64,000 nt of DNA from Vagococcus zengguangii. Lineage in GTDB: Bacteria; Bacillota; Bacilli; Lactobacillales; Vagococcaceae. The position numbers and the translations under genes are program-made. The DNA is taken from positions 341,001-405,000 of the forward strand of contig NZ_CP039712.1 in NCBI RefSeq assembly GCF_005145005.1. The letters run 5' to 3'. The notes under the pieces were generated by a model that saw nothing but the letters and a program-made list of their open reading frames with translations, was not told where the DNA came from and ran no database searches. Shown here piece by piece: positions 40,532 to 49,663 of the stretch; the stretch's first letter is position 1, and each line of letters starts with the position of its first letter.

Positions 40532-41815
40532 ATGGATAAAATTACACAATTTGTCGAAACTAAAATAGCACCACCATTAATTAAATTTTCACAGTTAAAA
40601 TATGTACAGGTAATTCAGCGAACTGGTTTAGGGATTATGAGTCTTTTAGTTATCGGTTCATTATTTTTATTATTAGCATCATTTCCTAATGATACGTATT
40701 TAAATTTCTTAGGTGAGTTCAGATGGACATTAGCGGCAGCATCTGGGGTGGGTACGTCGTTTATTGCACTTTTTACTGTTATTACGACTTCATATGCTTT
40801 AGTTGAATGGTACAACCAAAATAAGAATGAGAAAATGGACATAGTTCAACCGATGATTTTAGCTGTTGCATCATTTTTATTAATCAATCCTGCTCAAACA
40901 GTCTCAACTATTGTTGAAGGTTCTAAAGAGCCTGGTAGTTTTTCAGGAGTGCCTTCAGCAGCATTAGGTGCTTTAGGGGTTTTCTCAGCTATTTTAGTGG
41001 GTATTGTAACAGTCGAAATGTATCGATTCTTTATTCGTAAAAAAATAGTAATGAAACTACCTGAAGGTGTACCAGCAATGGTATCAAATGCTTTTACAGC
41101 TTTAATTCCTTCATTCTTCGTTATTGTGTTTTGGTGGTTGATTAGTGCAGTATTACATATTAACATTAACGAATTGATTACATCAGTTTTCGAACCATTA
41201 GTAAAAGTTGGAGATAGCTCGATTGCAGTAATCATTGTCACTTTACTAAATCGAATCTTATGGTCAGTTGGTATTCATGGTAGTAATATTGTTTCGGGTG
41301 TTGCTGGTACATTCTGGACTCAAATGATGACAGCTAACCAAACAGCTATGCAAGCTGGAGAGCCGCTACCTTATACCTTTACAAGCGTCTTTATGGATAA
41401 TTACATTTGGACTGGTTTATTCCCGTTAGCATTAATGCTAACACGTTCCAAAGTAGCACGTCTAAAAGGGATGGGGGCGTTAGCTCTACCTGCCGCTGTT
41501 TTTAATATCGGAGAACCATTGATTTTTGGTTTACCTATTATGATGAATCCGATTTTAATGATTCCATTTACTCTATCTTCATTAGTTTTAGCGATTACTT
41601 CTGTTATCGGTCGAGTATTAGGCTGGATTCCAGTTCCTGTTCTGAATGTTCCATGGATAACTCCCGCACCAATTAAGGCATTTTTAGCTGCTAATGGTAG
41701 TTGGGCAGCTTTAATCTTTGTTGTATTTGGTTGGGTTGTTTCATATTTTATATATTTACCATTTGTAAAAGCTTTAGAGAAACAAGAACTTGTTGTTGAA
41801 GAAACAATGGAGTAG
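40532..41815 (+). CDS. PTS transporter IIC component, lactose/cellobiose family
   Basis: Membrane sugar translocator of 427 residues with about ten helices, CelB/LacE-like. Landmarks are VIQRTGLGIMSLLVIGSLFLLL near the N-terminus, GIHGSNIVSGV near residue 248, and NIGEPLIFGLPIMMNPI near residue 328, which contains the conserved Glu of the family. IIA and IIB domains are absent from the protein and from the window. The next genes encode MupG and NagZ, so the substrate is probably a cell-wall disaccharide such as MurNAc-GlcNAc (inference), phosphorylated during import. Confidence 0.9.
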   Translation: MDKITQFVETKIAPPLIKFSQLKYVQVIQRTGLGIMSLLVIGSLFLLLASFPNDTYLNFLGEFRWTLAAASGVGTSFIALFTVITTSYALVEWYNQNKNEKMDIVQPMILAVASFLLINPAQTVSTIVEGSKEPGSFSGVPSAALGALGVFSAILVGIVTVEMYRFFIRKKIVMKLPEGVPAMVSNAFTALIPSFFVIVFWWLISAVLHININELITSVFEPLVKVGDSSIAVIIVTLLNRILWSVGIHGSNIVSGVAGTFWTQMMTANQTAMQAGEPLPYTFTSVFMDNYIWTGLFPLALMLTRSKVARLKGMGALALPAAVFNIGEPLIFGLPIMMNPILMIPFTLSSLVLAITSVIGRVLGWIPVPVLNVPWITPAPIKAFLAANGSWAALIFVVFGWVVSYFIYLPFVKALEKQELVVEETME

Positions 41816-41825
41816 AGGGGAAATC

Positions 41826-42884
41826 ATGACATCAAAATTATTTGGAATTTCAGTTTATTTGCAAGATCTATCAGAGGAGTATATTAGAAGTGCTTCAGAA
41901 AATGGGGCTCGTTATATCTTTACTTCGTTACATATTCCCGAAGAGGATTTATCCCGGGCAACAGAACAGCTTGATGAGTTAATAACATATTGTCATCAAT
42001 ATAATATGTTATTAGTTCCCGATGTATCCCCCGTAACATTTGAAAAATTAAAAATTCCTGCGGGAGATTTCAAAGAATTAAAAGAGATGGGGATTAAAGC
42101 AATCAGGCTAGATTATGGTTTTGATGACATTGATCGTATAAAATCATTGCAAGAAGATTTTGAAATTATTTTAAATGCTAGCACATTGAATGAAACATTC
42201 ATTACAGAAGCCTTGGCTTACGGCGTGGATTTACAAAGAATTATTGCTATTCATAATTTTTATCCTAAAAATGAAACAGGTCTATCACTACAATCAGTCA
42301 AACTTATGAATGAGATATTTTTAAAATATGAGATTCCAGTGATGGCTTTTGTGACAGGAGATGCATTGAAACGCTTTCCTTTGTTCGAAGGATTACCAAC
42401 TGTTGAAAGTCACCGAACGAAACACCCTTACGTTGCAACAGTTGAATTAATTGAATGCACGAATTCTTCTGGTGTGATGATTGGTGATAGCCAAGCTTAT
42501 GCCAGCACATTACGTTTTATTAGAGATTATCTTCAAAATAAAGTTATCACCTTACCTATTTATTTAGATAAACGTTATCATGACCTATTTAGTCAAACAT
42601 TAACAAGTCGCCGTGATGTCTCTGAAAAGATTGTTCGTTTGACTACACCAAGATGCTCAGGGATTAGACCAGAAAATAATGGTGACCGTCAATTTGGCGA
42701 TATTATTCTGTTAAATGATTTATCTAATCGTTACGGAGGAGAAATCCAACTTTGTAAAATGTCTTTACCATTTTATTCAGGCGGAAATAAAATTGGCTTT
42801 GTTCATCCTGATTTTAAAGAATTATTACATTTTATTGATGGATCCCATGTCATTAAATTTGTACCTTTGGAGGTGCTAGATTGA
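41826..42884 (+). CDS. mupG: 6-phospho-N-acetylmuramidase, MupG / DUF871 (GH170)
   Basis: Cytoplasmic glycosidase of 352 residues. Characterised S. aureus MupG splits MurNAc-6-phosphate-GlcNAc into MurNAc-6-phosphate and GlcNAc during cell-wall recovery. The DUF871 pattern is clear: FGISVYLQDLSEEY at the start, IKAIRLDYGFD near residue 89, IIAIHNFYPKNETGLS near residue 140, and a smaller C-terminal domain. The ATG at 41826 follows GAGGGG. NagZ overlaps the end by 4 nt. This is the strongest clue to what the PTS imports. Confidence 0.9.
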   Translation: MTSKLFGISVYLQDLSEEYIRSASENGARYIFTSLHIPEEDLSRATEQLDELITYCHQYNMLLVPDVSPVTFEKLKIPAGDFKELKEMGIKAIRLDYGFDDIDRIKSLQEDFEIILNASTLNETFITEALAYGVDLQRIIAIHNFYPKNETGLSLQSVKLMNEIFLKYEIPVMAFVTGDALKRFPLFEGLPTVESHRTKHPYVATVELIECTNSSGVMIGDSQAYASTLRFIRDYLQNKVITLPIYLDKRYHDLFSQTLTSRRDVSEKIVRLTTPRCSGIRPENNGDRQFGDIILLNDLSNRYGGEIQLCKMSLPFYSGGNKIGFVHPDFKELLHFIDGSHVIKFVPLEVLD

Positions 42885-44440
42885 TAGAGTTAAGTAAAAA
42901 AGTCGGTTCATTGTTTGTAATAGGATTTGAAGGAACCTCTGTTAGTCCGGAATTACGCCAATTAATGACTGATTATCATATCGGTAGTGTGATTTTATTT
43001 AGTCGAAATATTACATCGGCTGAACAATTAAAAAAATTAACTACTGAAATACAAGCGACTGCTCAAGAAGTTGGATATGAACATCCTGTATTAATTTGTC
43101 TAGATCAAGAGAACGGTGTGATTCGTAGGATAACAGAAGATATCACACTGTTTCCTGGACAAATGTCTCAAGCAGCTACTAATGATCCGAGTATAGCAAG
43201 AAAAATAGCAGAAGCAACGGCGATTGAATTGAAAAATCTAGGTATAAATTGGAATTTAGCGCCTGTTGCGGATATTAATAACAATCCTGAAAATCCAATT
43301 ATCGGTGTGCGTTCTTTTGGTGACCAACCAGAAAAAGTTGCACAATATGTTGGAGAAGCACTAGCAGGCTACCAAGCGCAGCATATGATTAGTTCAGTTA
43401 AACATTTTCCAGGTCATGGTGATACAATGGTAGATTCACACTTGGCAGTGCCAGTGATTGAAAAAAGCTTGGACGAGTTAAAGCAAATGGAGTTAGTGCC
43501 TTTTGAACGAGCTATTACGTTGAATTGTGATACGATTATGATTTCTCATATAATATTCTCTTCATTAGATAGTCAACCCGCTAGTATCTCAAAGCTCTTA
43601 ATTACTGATTTACTGCGCGATGAGTTAGGTTATAAAGGTGTGGTTGTTTCAGATTGTTTAGAGATGGACGCAATTAGTCAGACGGTAGGCGTTGTTGAAG
43701 GAAGTTATCAAGCGTTTAATGCGGGAGCAGATTTATTGATGATTTCGCATACATACGAAAAACAGATAGCTGCTATGGACCATCTAATTGCTAAAATCAA
43801 GCAAGGTGAAATTAGCGAGCAACGGCTAGAAAAATCACTAGAGCGTATGGAACAATTAATTTCTAAACACTCAATCGATTTTGATTTTGAGTTAAGTTCA
43901 TTCGAAAAAAAAGAACATGAGGAATTAGCTGAAAAGGCTTATCAAATGGGATGTGTGAATATGGTACCATCATCTATTACATCTCCATTGATCACTGAAG
44001 ATGATAAAATAGTGGTATTGTTCCCTGATGAGAAAAATTTATTGCGTGTGGAAGATATTCATAATGCGTATGATTTCGATAAAATTTTTAAGGAACTCAC
44101 AAATGATACCACCTTTGTAACATACAATCACCAAGGTTTAATTGATTGTAAACATGAGGAATTATTAACAACTCTCGGTCAAAATGACAAAATAATGTTG
44201 TTCACAGTGAATGTTAACATGAATGACTGGTTGGTTAATTTTTCAAGTCAACTAATCTTACCAACTGTTCATTTCGTTATGAGAAATCCGTATGATCTTG
44301 ATAAGTTATCTTTACCTAATCGCTTGGCAGGTGTAGTAATGTTTGAACCAACTCAAGCAGTGATAACTCAAGCGATGAACCATTTAGATGATTTGACCTA
44401 TTTTACTGGCGAAATGCCTATTAGACTGCAAGATAATTAA
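42881..44440 (+). CDS. nagZ: Beta-N-acetylglucosaminidase NagZ-type (GH3), cytoplasmic
   Basis: GH3 enzyme of 519 residues that removes GlcNAc from muropeptides or disaccharides. Seen: LICLDQENGVIRR, the KHFPGHGDTMVDSH loop (His-Asp acid/base, around residues 174-190), and SDCLEMDAIS with the likely nucleophile Asp258. After the catalytic domain comes an extra C-terminal domain of about 150 residues, as in B. subtilis NagZ. There is no signal peptide, whereas the B. subtilis enzyme is secreted, so this one should act on imported sugars. The start is TTG at 42881, with GGAGG 7 nt upstream, overlapping the mupG stop. Confidence 0.88.
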   Translation: MIELSKKVGSLFVIGFEGTSVSPELRQLMTDYHIGSVILFSRNITSAEQLKKLTTEIQATAQEVGYEHPVLICLDQENGVIRRITEDITLFPGQMSQAATNDPSIARKIAEATAIELKNLGINWNLAPVADINNNPENPIIGVRSFGDQPEKVAQYVGEALAGYQAQHMISSVKHFPGHGDTMVDSHLAVPVIEKSLDELKQMELVPFERAITLNCDTIMISHIIFSSLDSQPASISKLLITDLLRDELGYKGVVVSDCLEMDAISQTVGVVEGSYQAFNAGADLLMISHTYEKQIAAMDHLIAKIKQGEISEQRLEKSLERMEQLISKHSIDFDFELSSFEKKEHEELAEKAYQMGCVNMVPSSITSPLITEDDKIVVLFPDEKNLLRVEDIHNAYDFDKIFKELTNDTTFVTYNHQGLIDCKHEELLTTLGQNDKIMLFTVNVNMNDWLVNFSSQLILPTVHFVMRNPYDLDKLSLPNRLAGVVMFEPTQAVITQAMNHLDDLTYFTGEMPIRLQDN

Positions 44441-44444
44441 TTAG

Positions 44445-44519
44445 AAGTGATAAATGATAACGTAATGAGACTAGGTATCTATGAAGTCTTATAAATTCGT
44501 TACATTTATCACTTTTTTT
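44445..44519 (+). terminator. Terminator of the PTS-mupG-nagZ operon
   Basis: AAGTGATAAATG pairs with CATTTATCACTT around a long loop, followed by seven T. Confidence 0.8.
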
Positions 44520-44573
44520 GTACAAATAGCTTATAATGAAAGATAGAAAAACAGGAAACAGGAGTGGGTTGTA

Positions 44574-45413
44574 ATGAGTGTTATAAAAAAAATAAACGTA
44601 ATGATTGATGAAATGTCAAATTCTGAAAGGAAAGTTGCAGAATATATTTGTCAATTTCCAGAACAAGTAACAATGTTAACAACAACGGAATTAGCAAATT
44701 TAGCTGATACTAGTGCCGCTGCAGTGATTAGAATGTTAAAAAAAATTGGCCTTACTAGTTTTAGCGAGATGAAAATGGCTCTCTCTCTAGAGATCAGTAA
44801 GGGAGTAGAAGAGGGATACTCTGATATTACAGGTTCTGAATCATTAGAAGATATTAAGTACAAGCTGTTGGGAAATTCTTATCAAACTATGTTAGATACC
44901 GTTGAAAATATCGAGGGTAAAATGATTAGCCAAGCTATTGAGATAATTAAACAAGCCCCGGTTATCTATTTGTATGGCGTAGGCGCGTCCAAATTAGTCG
45001 CGATTAATTTACAACAAAAGTTTAGTCGAATCGGAAAAATTGTTATTTTTGAAGAAGATTTTCATTCGTTGCTCCCTATGATAATAAGTTCTTCGCCGGA
45101 TAATTTGTTTATAGGTATTTCTAATTCAGGCGAGAATGATGAAGTGATTAAATTATTGAATCATGCTAAGAACAATCAGCTTAAACGAATAGGGGTTTCG
45201 AAATTTGGAAAACATCGTCTTAATGAGTTAGTTGATATCAATTTACAAATTATGAAACCAAATGAAGCGACCATAAGAAGTGGGGCGACAACTTCATTAC
45301 ATGCGTATTATATACTGATAGACATCTTGTTCTTTATGTATATGAACACGGATTTTGAAGGAAACTATCAATTAATAAAGCGTAGCTTTGAGGTGGGGAA
45401 AGGGAATTATTAA
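44574..45413 (+). CDS. MurR/RpiR-family regulator with SIS domain
   Basis: Regulator of 279 residues: an N-terminal RpiR helix-turn-helix (ELANLADTSAAAVIRMLKKIG, about 36-57) and a C-terminal SIS sugar-phosphate domain (VIYLYGVGASKLVA near residue 128, GISNSGENDEV near 181). In other bacteria MurR senses MurNAc-6-phosphate. Its place behind PTS-mupG-nagZ suggests it controls them, possibly through AAAACGTTTT at 40470-40479. It has its own TATAAT-like box (44530-44535), so it is transcribed separately. Confidence 0.88.
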   Translation: MSVIKKINVMIDEMSNSERKVAEYICQFPEQVTMLTTTELANLADTSAAAVIRMLKKIGLTSFSEMKMALSLEISKGVEEGYSDITGSESLEDIKYKLLGNSYQTMLDTVENIEGKMISQAIEIIKQAPVIYLYGVGASKLVAINLQQKFSRIGKIVIFEEDFHSLLPMIISSSPDNLFIGISNSGENDEVIKLLNHAKNNQLKRIGVSKFGKHRLNELVDINLQIMKPNEATIRSGATTSLHAYYILIDILFFMYMNTDFEGNYQLIKRSFEVGKGNY

Positions 45414-45443
45414 CTTGATTTGCGTTGTTTGAAATTTATTTAT

Positions 45444-45486
45444 AAAAAGTAGCTTAAAGAATCTTTTTGCTACTTTTTATTTTTTT
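45444..45486 (+). terminator. Terminator after the RpiR-type regulator
   Basis: AAAAAGTAGC pairs with GCTACTTTTT and is followed by ATTTTTTT. Confidence 0.88.
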
Positions 45487-45490
45487 GACA

Positions 45491-45531
45491 AAAAGTTTAG
45501 GGTTGCCTAAAACTTTTTTGTGGTATACAAT
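45491..45531 (+). promoter_or_regulatory. Promoter with MntR/DtxR-type manganese operator
   Basis: TTGCCT (45503-45508), 17-nt spacer and TACAAT (45526-45531). The palindrome TTTAGGGTTGCCTAAA (45496-45511) covers the -35 box and extends into AAAAG/CTTTT arms. It matches the known pattern of manganese-responsive DtxR-family repressors (MntR, EfaR, SloR). Confidence 0.8.
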
Positions 45532-45557
45532 TCAATTAAGAAGAGGAGGTGGTTTGA

Positions 45558-46331
45558 TTGTTAGAAATCAAACACTTAACAGTGGCGTATCAAGGGAATA
45601 TGATATTAAATCGTGTTTCAACTAATATTCCTTTAAATCAAATGATCGGTATTATCGGGCCAAACGGTTCAGGTAAATCAACATTCCTAAAAGGTCTTTT
45701 ATCTTTGATAAAAACGGAAAGTGGTAGAGTGACGGTCAATGGTAAAGATATTTTGGCGCCAGATACTCATGTCGCTTATGTGCCACAAAAGGCAGAAGTT
45801 GATACAACGTTTCCGATAACCGTCTTTGAAACGGTTCTGATGGGGACCTATCCGACGTTAAAAAAATGGCAACGACTAGGTAAAGAACAAAAAGCTATTG
45901 CACAAGCGTGTATTGAACGACTGGGGTTAGAAGATTTCACCAAACGAGGATTGAATGAATTGTCTGGAGGCCAATTACAACGCGTTTTTATCGCTAGAGC
46001 TTTAGCACAACAGGCCGATTTATTATTATTAGATGAACCATTTGTAGGAATCGACATTGTTAGTGAGCAAGTCATCATGGAAGTTCTAAAAGAATTGGTT
46101 TCTCAAGATAAAACCATTTTGATGGTTCATCATGACTTGGCCAAAGTGCCTCAATATTTTGACTATGTCTTACTTATTAATCAAGGGATTGTCGCGCAAG
46201 GCCCGGTCGCTGATACCTTTACGAGTGAAACGTTGCAACAAGTTTATGGTACGTGGATGGGGGATATGATACCAACTAATGATGTTCCGACACTAAACGT
46301 CAAGCAAGCAGAAAGGAAGGTAGCAGGATGA
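45558..46331 (+). CDS. efaC: Manganese/zinc ABC transporter ATP-binding protein
   Basis: ATPase of 257 residues for a metal importer. Seen: Walker A GPNGSGKS near residue 34, signature LSGGQLQR, Walker B LLLLDEPFVGID, switch His in MVHHDLA. The start is TTG at 45558, 9 nt after AGGAGG. It overlaps the permease gene by 4 nt. Upstream is a manganese-type operator. The order ATPase-permease-binding protein is that of enterococcal efaCBA. Confidence 0.92.
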   Translation: MLEIKHLTVAYQGNMILNRVSTNIPLNQMIGIIGPNGSGKSTFLKGLLSLIKTESGRVTVNGKDILAPDTHVAYVPQKAEVDTTFPITVFETVLMGTYPTLKKWQRLGKEQKAIAQACIERLGLEDFTKRGLNELSGGQLQRVFIARALAQQADLLLLDEPFVGIDIVSEQVIMEVLKELVSQDKTILMVHHDLAKVPQYFDYVLLINQGIVAQGPVADTFTSETLQQVYGTWMGDMIPTNDVPTLNVKQAERKVAG

Positions 46332-47179
46332 GTGTTATTTTTAGTTTAGCAGATTTCTTTAATGTGCCAGTCAGTATGATGACGGCCTTGATTGCTTCGA
46401 CGCTGATTGGTTTAACGAGTGGCATGTTGGGAAGTTTTATTGTCCTTAGAAGATTATCGTTGATGGGCGATGCGTTATCACATGCGGTCTTGCCAGGAGT
46501 GGCCATTTCCTATTTATTGGGACTTCCAATGATGATTGGTGCCACTTTCTTTGGTGTATTGGCAGCGGCTTTGATTGAGTTCATTACGAAGAAAAGCACG
46601 ATTAAAACCGATAGTTCAATTGGCATTATCTTGAGCAGTTTTTTCGCTTTAGGAGTTATTTTGATTAGTAAAGCTCAGAGCGGCACAGACTTAAACCACA
46701 TTTTGTTTGGGAATGTCTTAGCCGTAACCCCTCAAGAATTATTACAGTCACTTATTATTTTAGTTGTGGTACTAGCCTTAGTCATAGTGTTTTACCAAGG
46801 ATTCTTTATTAGTTCATTTGATCCGGTAATTGCGCAAAGTTACGGGATTAACACTAACTTTTATCATTATTTACTGATGGTGTTGTTAACGATTTTTACG
46901 GTTTCTGCTTTATCGCAAGTTGGGATTGTGATGGTGATTGCGTTACTTGTGACTCCAGCAGCGACTATGTATTTATGGGTTAAAAATTTAAAACAGATGA
47001 TGATTGGAGCCTCTCTTTTAGGCGTATTAATGGGCGTGTTGGGGGTCTTTGTTAGTTTCAACTATGACTTGCCAACTAGTTCAACAATCGTGTTAGTTGG
47101 GGCAGTTTTTTTCATCGTCTCATTTATTTTTTCTCCCAAAAATAACTTTATTAGAAGAAAGGAAACCATTGTCTCATGA
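46328..47179 (+). CDS. efaB: Manganese ABC transporter permease
   Basis: Membrane permease of 283 residues with about eight helices, ABC-3/ZnuB-PsaC family. Seen: LIGLTSGMLGSFIVLRRLSLMGDALSHAVLPGVAISYLLG written here as landmarks FIVLRRLSLMGDALSHA and VLPGVAISY near residues 38-60, a hallmark stretch. It overlaps both neighbours by 4 nt, so all three subunits are translationally coupled. Confidence 0.93.
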   Translation: MSVIFSLADFFNVPVSMMTALIASTLIGLTSGMLGSFIVLRRLSLMGDALSHAVLPGVAISYLLGLPMMIGATFFGVLAAALIEFITKKSTIKTDSSIGIILSSFFALGVILISKAQSGTDLNHILFGNVLAVTPQELLQSLIILVVVLALVIVFYQGFFISSFDPVIAQSYGINTNFYHYLLMVLLTIFTVSALSQVGIVMVIALLVTPAATMYLWVKNLKQMMIGASLLGVLMGVLGVFVSFNYDLPTSSTIVLVGAVFFIVSFIFSPKNNFIRRKETIVS

Positions 47180-48096
47180 AAAAACTTATAGGAATACTGA
47201 GTTTAGTTGCGCTGTTACTTATGGTGACGGCTTGTGGTAAAGAGTCAGATAGTGCAGATAAAAATAAATTAGAAGTTGTTGCCAGTTATTCGGTGATTGC
47301 GGATATGGTTCAAGAAGTAGGTGGGGATAAAGTCACAGTAACGAGTCTTGTAACGCGTGGTACGGATCCGCATAGCTATGAGCCAACGCCCCAGGATACG
47401 TTAGCAGTTGAAAAGGCCGATATTGTTTTATCTAATGGTTTGAATTTAGAAACAGGAAAAGGTTGGTATCAGAAATTAATCGAGAATAGTCGTAAAGAAG
47501 AGGTTAGCTTTGTTGTATCAGAAGGGGTGGCACCTAAATTTTTAACGACTAAGGGTGAAGAAGGGCAAGAAGATCCGCATGCTTGGTTGTCACTAAGCAA
47601 TGGTCAACTGTATGTTGAAAATATTACCAAGTATTTAGGGCAAGTGGATCCTGACAATCAGGCTTATTATGAAGAAAATGCAAAAAATTATAACCAAACC
47701 CTACAAGAATTGTACGAAACAGGTAAGGAAAAGTTTGCGCAGATACCTGAAAAACAACGCGTATTAGTTACAAGTGAAGGGGCCTTTAAATATTTTGCGG
47801 AAGCCTTTAATTTGCAAGCAGAATTTATTTGGGAAATTAATACCGATACCCAAGGCACGCCGGAGCAAATTCAGCGCGTTGCTTCTATTATTAAAGAAAA
47901 CAAGGTGCCGGCATTGTTTATTGAGACCAGTGTTTCACCCAAAACAATGGAAGCGGTCAGTCGTGAAACACAAACGCCTATCGTTTCAACCGTTTTTACC
48001 GATTCATTAGCTAAAGAAGGTGAAGAGGGCGATACGTATTATGACATGATGGCTTGGAATATTGAACACATTTCAACTGGTTTATTAGGTGATTAG
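47176..48096 (+). CDS. efaA: Manganese-binding ABC transporter lipoprotein (PsaA/EfaA type)
   Basis: Surface lipoprotein of 306 residues that captures metal for the importer. The signal ends MVTAC with Cys20 lipidated. The four metal ligands of the PsaA group can be placed: His in DPHSYEPTP, His in DPHAWLS, Glu in VTSEGAFKYF and Asp in FTDSLAKEG. The two His, one Glu, one Asp set favours manganese over zinc; there is no His-rich loop. It is the last gene of the operon. Confidence 0.94.
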   Translation: MKKLIGILSLVALLLMVTACGKESDSADKNKLEVVASYSVIADMVQEVGGDKVTVTSLVTRGTDPHSYEPTPQDTLAVEKADIVLSNGLNLETGKGWYQKLIENSRKEEVSFVVSEGVAPKFLTTKGEEGQEDPHAWLSLSNGQLYVENITKYLGQVDPDNQAYYEENAKNYNQTLQELYETGKEKFAQIPEKQRVLVTSEGAFKYFAEAFNLQAEFIWEINTDTQGTPEQIQRVASIIKENKVPALFIETSVSPKTMEAVSRETQTPIVSTVFTDSLAKEGEEGDTYYDMMAWNIEHISTGLLGD

Positions 48097-48116
48097 CAAA
48101 AAATAAAGAATTATCG

Positions 48117-48145
48117 TTGACAACCATCTAGGAATTTGATATTAT
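48117..48145 (+). promoter_or_regulatory. Promoter of the infC operon
   Basis: TTGACA (48117-48122), 17-nt spacer, TATTAT (48140-48145). Confidence 0.75.
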
Positions 48146-48151
48146 AGGTAG

Positions 48152-48282
48152 GTCGAGAAATCAAGCAGAAGCTCCCGCTTCTCGCCTTAGTGATTATTAT
48201 TGCTGGGCTAGATAATTCTTTTGATAGGTAACTATCTATATGGAATAAATGGGGGTTCTTTGCGAAAAGAACTCTTTTTTTC
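48152..48282 (+). promoter_or_regulatory. infC-rpmI-rplT leader RNA with attenuator
   Basis: A roughly 130-nt leader lies between promoter and infC. It contains a hairpin AGAAG-CTCCCG-CTTCT near 48167-48182 and ends in a terminator GTTCTTT/AAAGAAC plus T-run (48254-48282). This is the position of the L20-autoregulated leader known in B. subtilis; I infer that L20 controls read-through here, without having folded the RNA. Confidence 0.6.
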
Positions 48283-48323
48283 TGCCATTTTCTCTAAAAA
48301 ATATTATTAAGAGGTGAATGACC

Positions 48324-48839
48324 ATAGCTAAAGATATGATGGTGAACGACGGCATTCGTGCACGTGAGTTACGATTAATTTCTCAAGATGGTGATCAATT
48401 AGGAGTTAAAACAAAAGCAGAGGCCTTAGCAATCGCTGAAGCAGCTAACTTAGATGTTGTGCTTGTGTCCCCTAATGCTAAACCACCAGTTGCTCGTATC
48501 ATGGACTACGGAAAATTCCGTTTTGAGCAACAAAAGAAAGCCCGCGAAGCTCGCAAAAAACAAAAAGTAGTGAACGTTAAGGAAGTTAGATTAAGTCCAA
48601 CGATTGAAGCTAATGACTTTAATACTAAACTACGTCAAGCACGTAAGTTTCTGGAAAGTGGAGATAAAGTTAAAGCATCTATCCGTTTTAGAGGTCGTGC
48701 CATTACGCATAAGCAGATTGGTCAGGACGTCTTAACACGCTTTGCAGAGGAAGCTAAAGATATTGCCGACATCGAAGTTAAACCTAAGATGGAAGGCCGT
48801 AGCATGTTTCTAATGCTGGCACCAAAAAACGAGAAGTAA
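48324..48839 (+). CDS. infC: Translation initiation factor IF-3
   Basis: IF-3 of 171 residues, which keeps subunits apart and polices the start codon. Seen: [13 protein letters not shown] near the start and [15 protein letters not shown] in the C-terminal domain. An ATG at 48318 is only 1 nt from GAGGTG (48311-48316), too close for normal initiation; the in-frame ATA at 48324 lies 7 nt from it. That aligns the protein with the short N-terminus of Bacillus IF-3, whose gene starts at ATT. I therefore favour the rare ATA start, which fits IF-3 autoregulation. Confidence 0.88.
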   Translation: MAKDMMVNDGIRARELRLISQDGDQLGVKTKAEALAIAEAANLDVVLVSPNAKPPVARIMDYGKFRFEQQKKAREARKKQKVVNVKEVRLSPTIEANDFNTKLRQARKFLESGDKVKASIRFRGRAITHKQIGQDVLTRFAEEAKDIADIEVKPKMEGRSMFLMLAPKNEK

Positions 48840-48865
48840 GAATAGATTTTGAGGAGGAAATACCA

Positions 48866-49069
48866 ATGCCAAAAATGAAAACTCACCGCGGATTAGCGAA
48901 ACGTGTTAAACGTACAGGTGGTGGCGGATTGAAACGCTTCCGTGCATTTACAAGTCACCGTTTCCACGGAAAAACTAAAAAACAACGTCGTCAATTACGT
49001 CGTCCAAGTATGGTATCAAAAGGCGATTTCAAACGTATTCGTCAACAATTAACTTACTTGAAAAAATAG
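48866..49069 (+). CDS. rpmI: 50S ribosomal protein L35
   Basis: Highly basic 67-residue ribosomal protein of the large subunit, with the family start [16 protein letters not shown] and C-terminal [22 protein letters not shown] precedes the ATG. It is the middle gene of infC-rpmI-rplT. Confidence 0.97.
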   Translation: MPKMKTHRGLAKRVKRTGGGGLKRFRAFTSHRFHGKTKKQRRQLRRPSMVSKGDFKRIRQQLTYLKK

Positions 49070-49123
49070 TAATCAGTAGAATAGTACAGAAAACAGAATT
49101 GAAAACCCGAGGAGGAATTTTAC

Positions 49124-49483
49124 ATGGCACGTGTTAAAGGTGGTTACACAACCCGTCAACGTCGTAAAAAAGTGCTTAAGTTAGCTAAAGGCTACTATGG
49201 CTCAAAACATACATTATACAAAACAGCAAAAGAACAAGTGATGAAATCTTACAGCTACGCTTACAGAGATCGTCGTCAGAAAAAACGTGATTTCCGTAAA
49301 TTATGGATCGCACGTATCAACGCTGCTGCTCGCATGAACGGCTTAAGCTACAGCAAAATGATGCACGGTTTAAAATTAGCTGAGGTTGACATCAACCGTA
49401 AAATGTTAGCTGAATTAGCTGTTAACGATGCTGCTGCATTCACTGCATTAGCTGATACTGCTAAAGACGCTTTAGCTAAATAA
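49124..49483 (+). CDS. rplT: 50S ribosomal protein L20
   Basis: Basic 119-residue large-subunit protein ([20 protein letters not shown] at the start, [12 protein letters not shown] near residue 60). In B. subtilis L20 represses this operon by binding the infC leader, and the same is likely here. GAGGAGG precedes the ATG; a terminator follows at 49513. Confidence 0.97.
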   Translation: MARVKGGYTTRQRRKKVLKLAKGYYGSKHTLYKTAKEQVMKSYSYAYRDRRQKKRDFRKLWIARINAAARMNGLSYSKMMHGLKLAEVDINRKMLAELAVNDAAAFTALADTAKDALAK

Positions 49484-49512
49484 TTAAAAGATAGTTGATT
49501 TATCAACGTTTT

Positions 49513-49546
49513 AGGCTCTTCTCTTAATGAGAGGAGCCTTTTTGAA
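49513..49546 (+). terminator. Terminator of infC-rpmI-rplT
   Basis: GGCTCTTCTC pairs with GAGAGGAGCC (one G-U) followed by five T. Confidence 0.88.
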
Positions 49547-49663
49547 TACCCTTTTGAATACCCCTTGACTCATTTTTCATAAAATTAGCAAACGTATGGG
49601 CAGTTTCCGCCTTTTCTCCTTGTTTTAGATGATAATGAATCATAGAATTATTAAGTAAATTAA

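Noticed and set aside
49533-49564. Direct repeat TTTTGAATACCCC-like, two copies
   Set aside because: Very short, imperfect and adjacent to a terminator; no sign of a mobile element.
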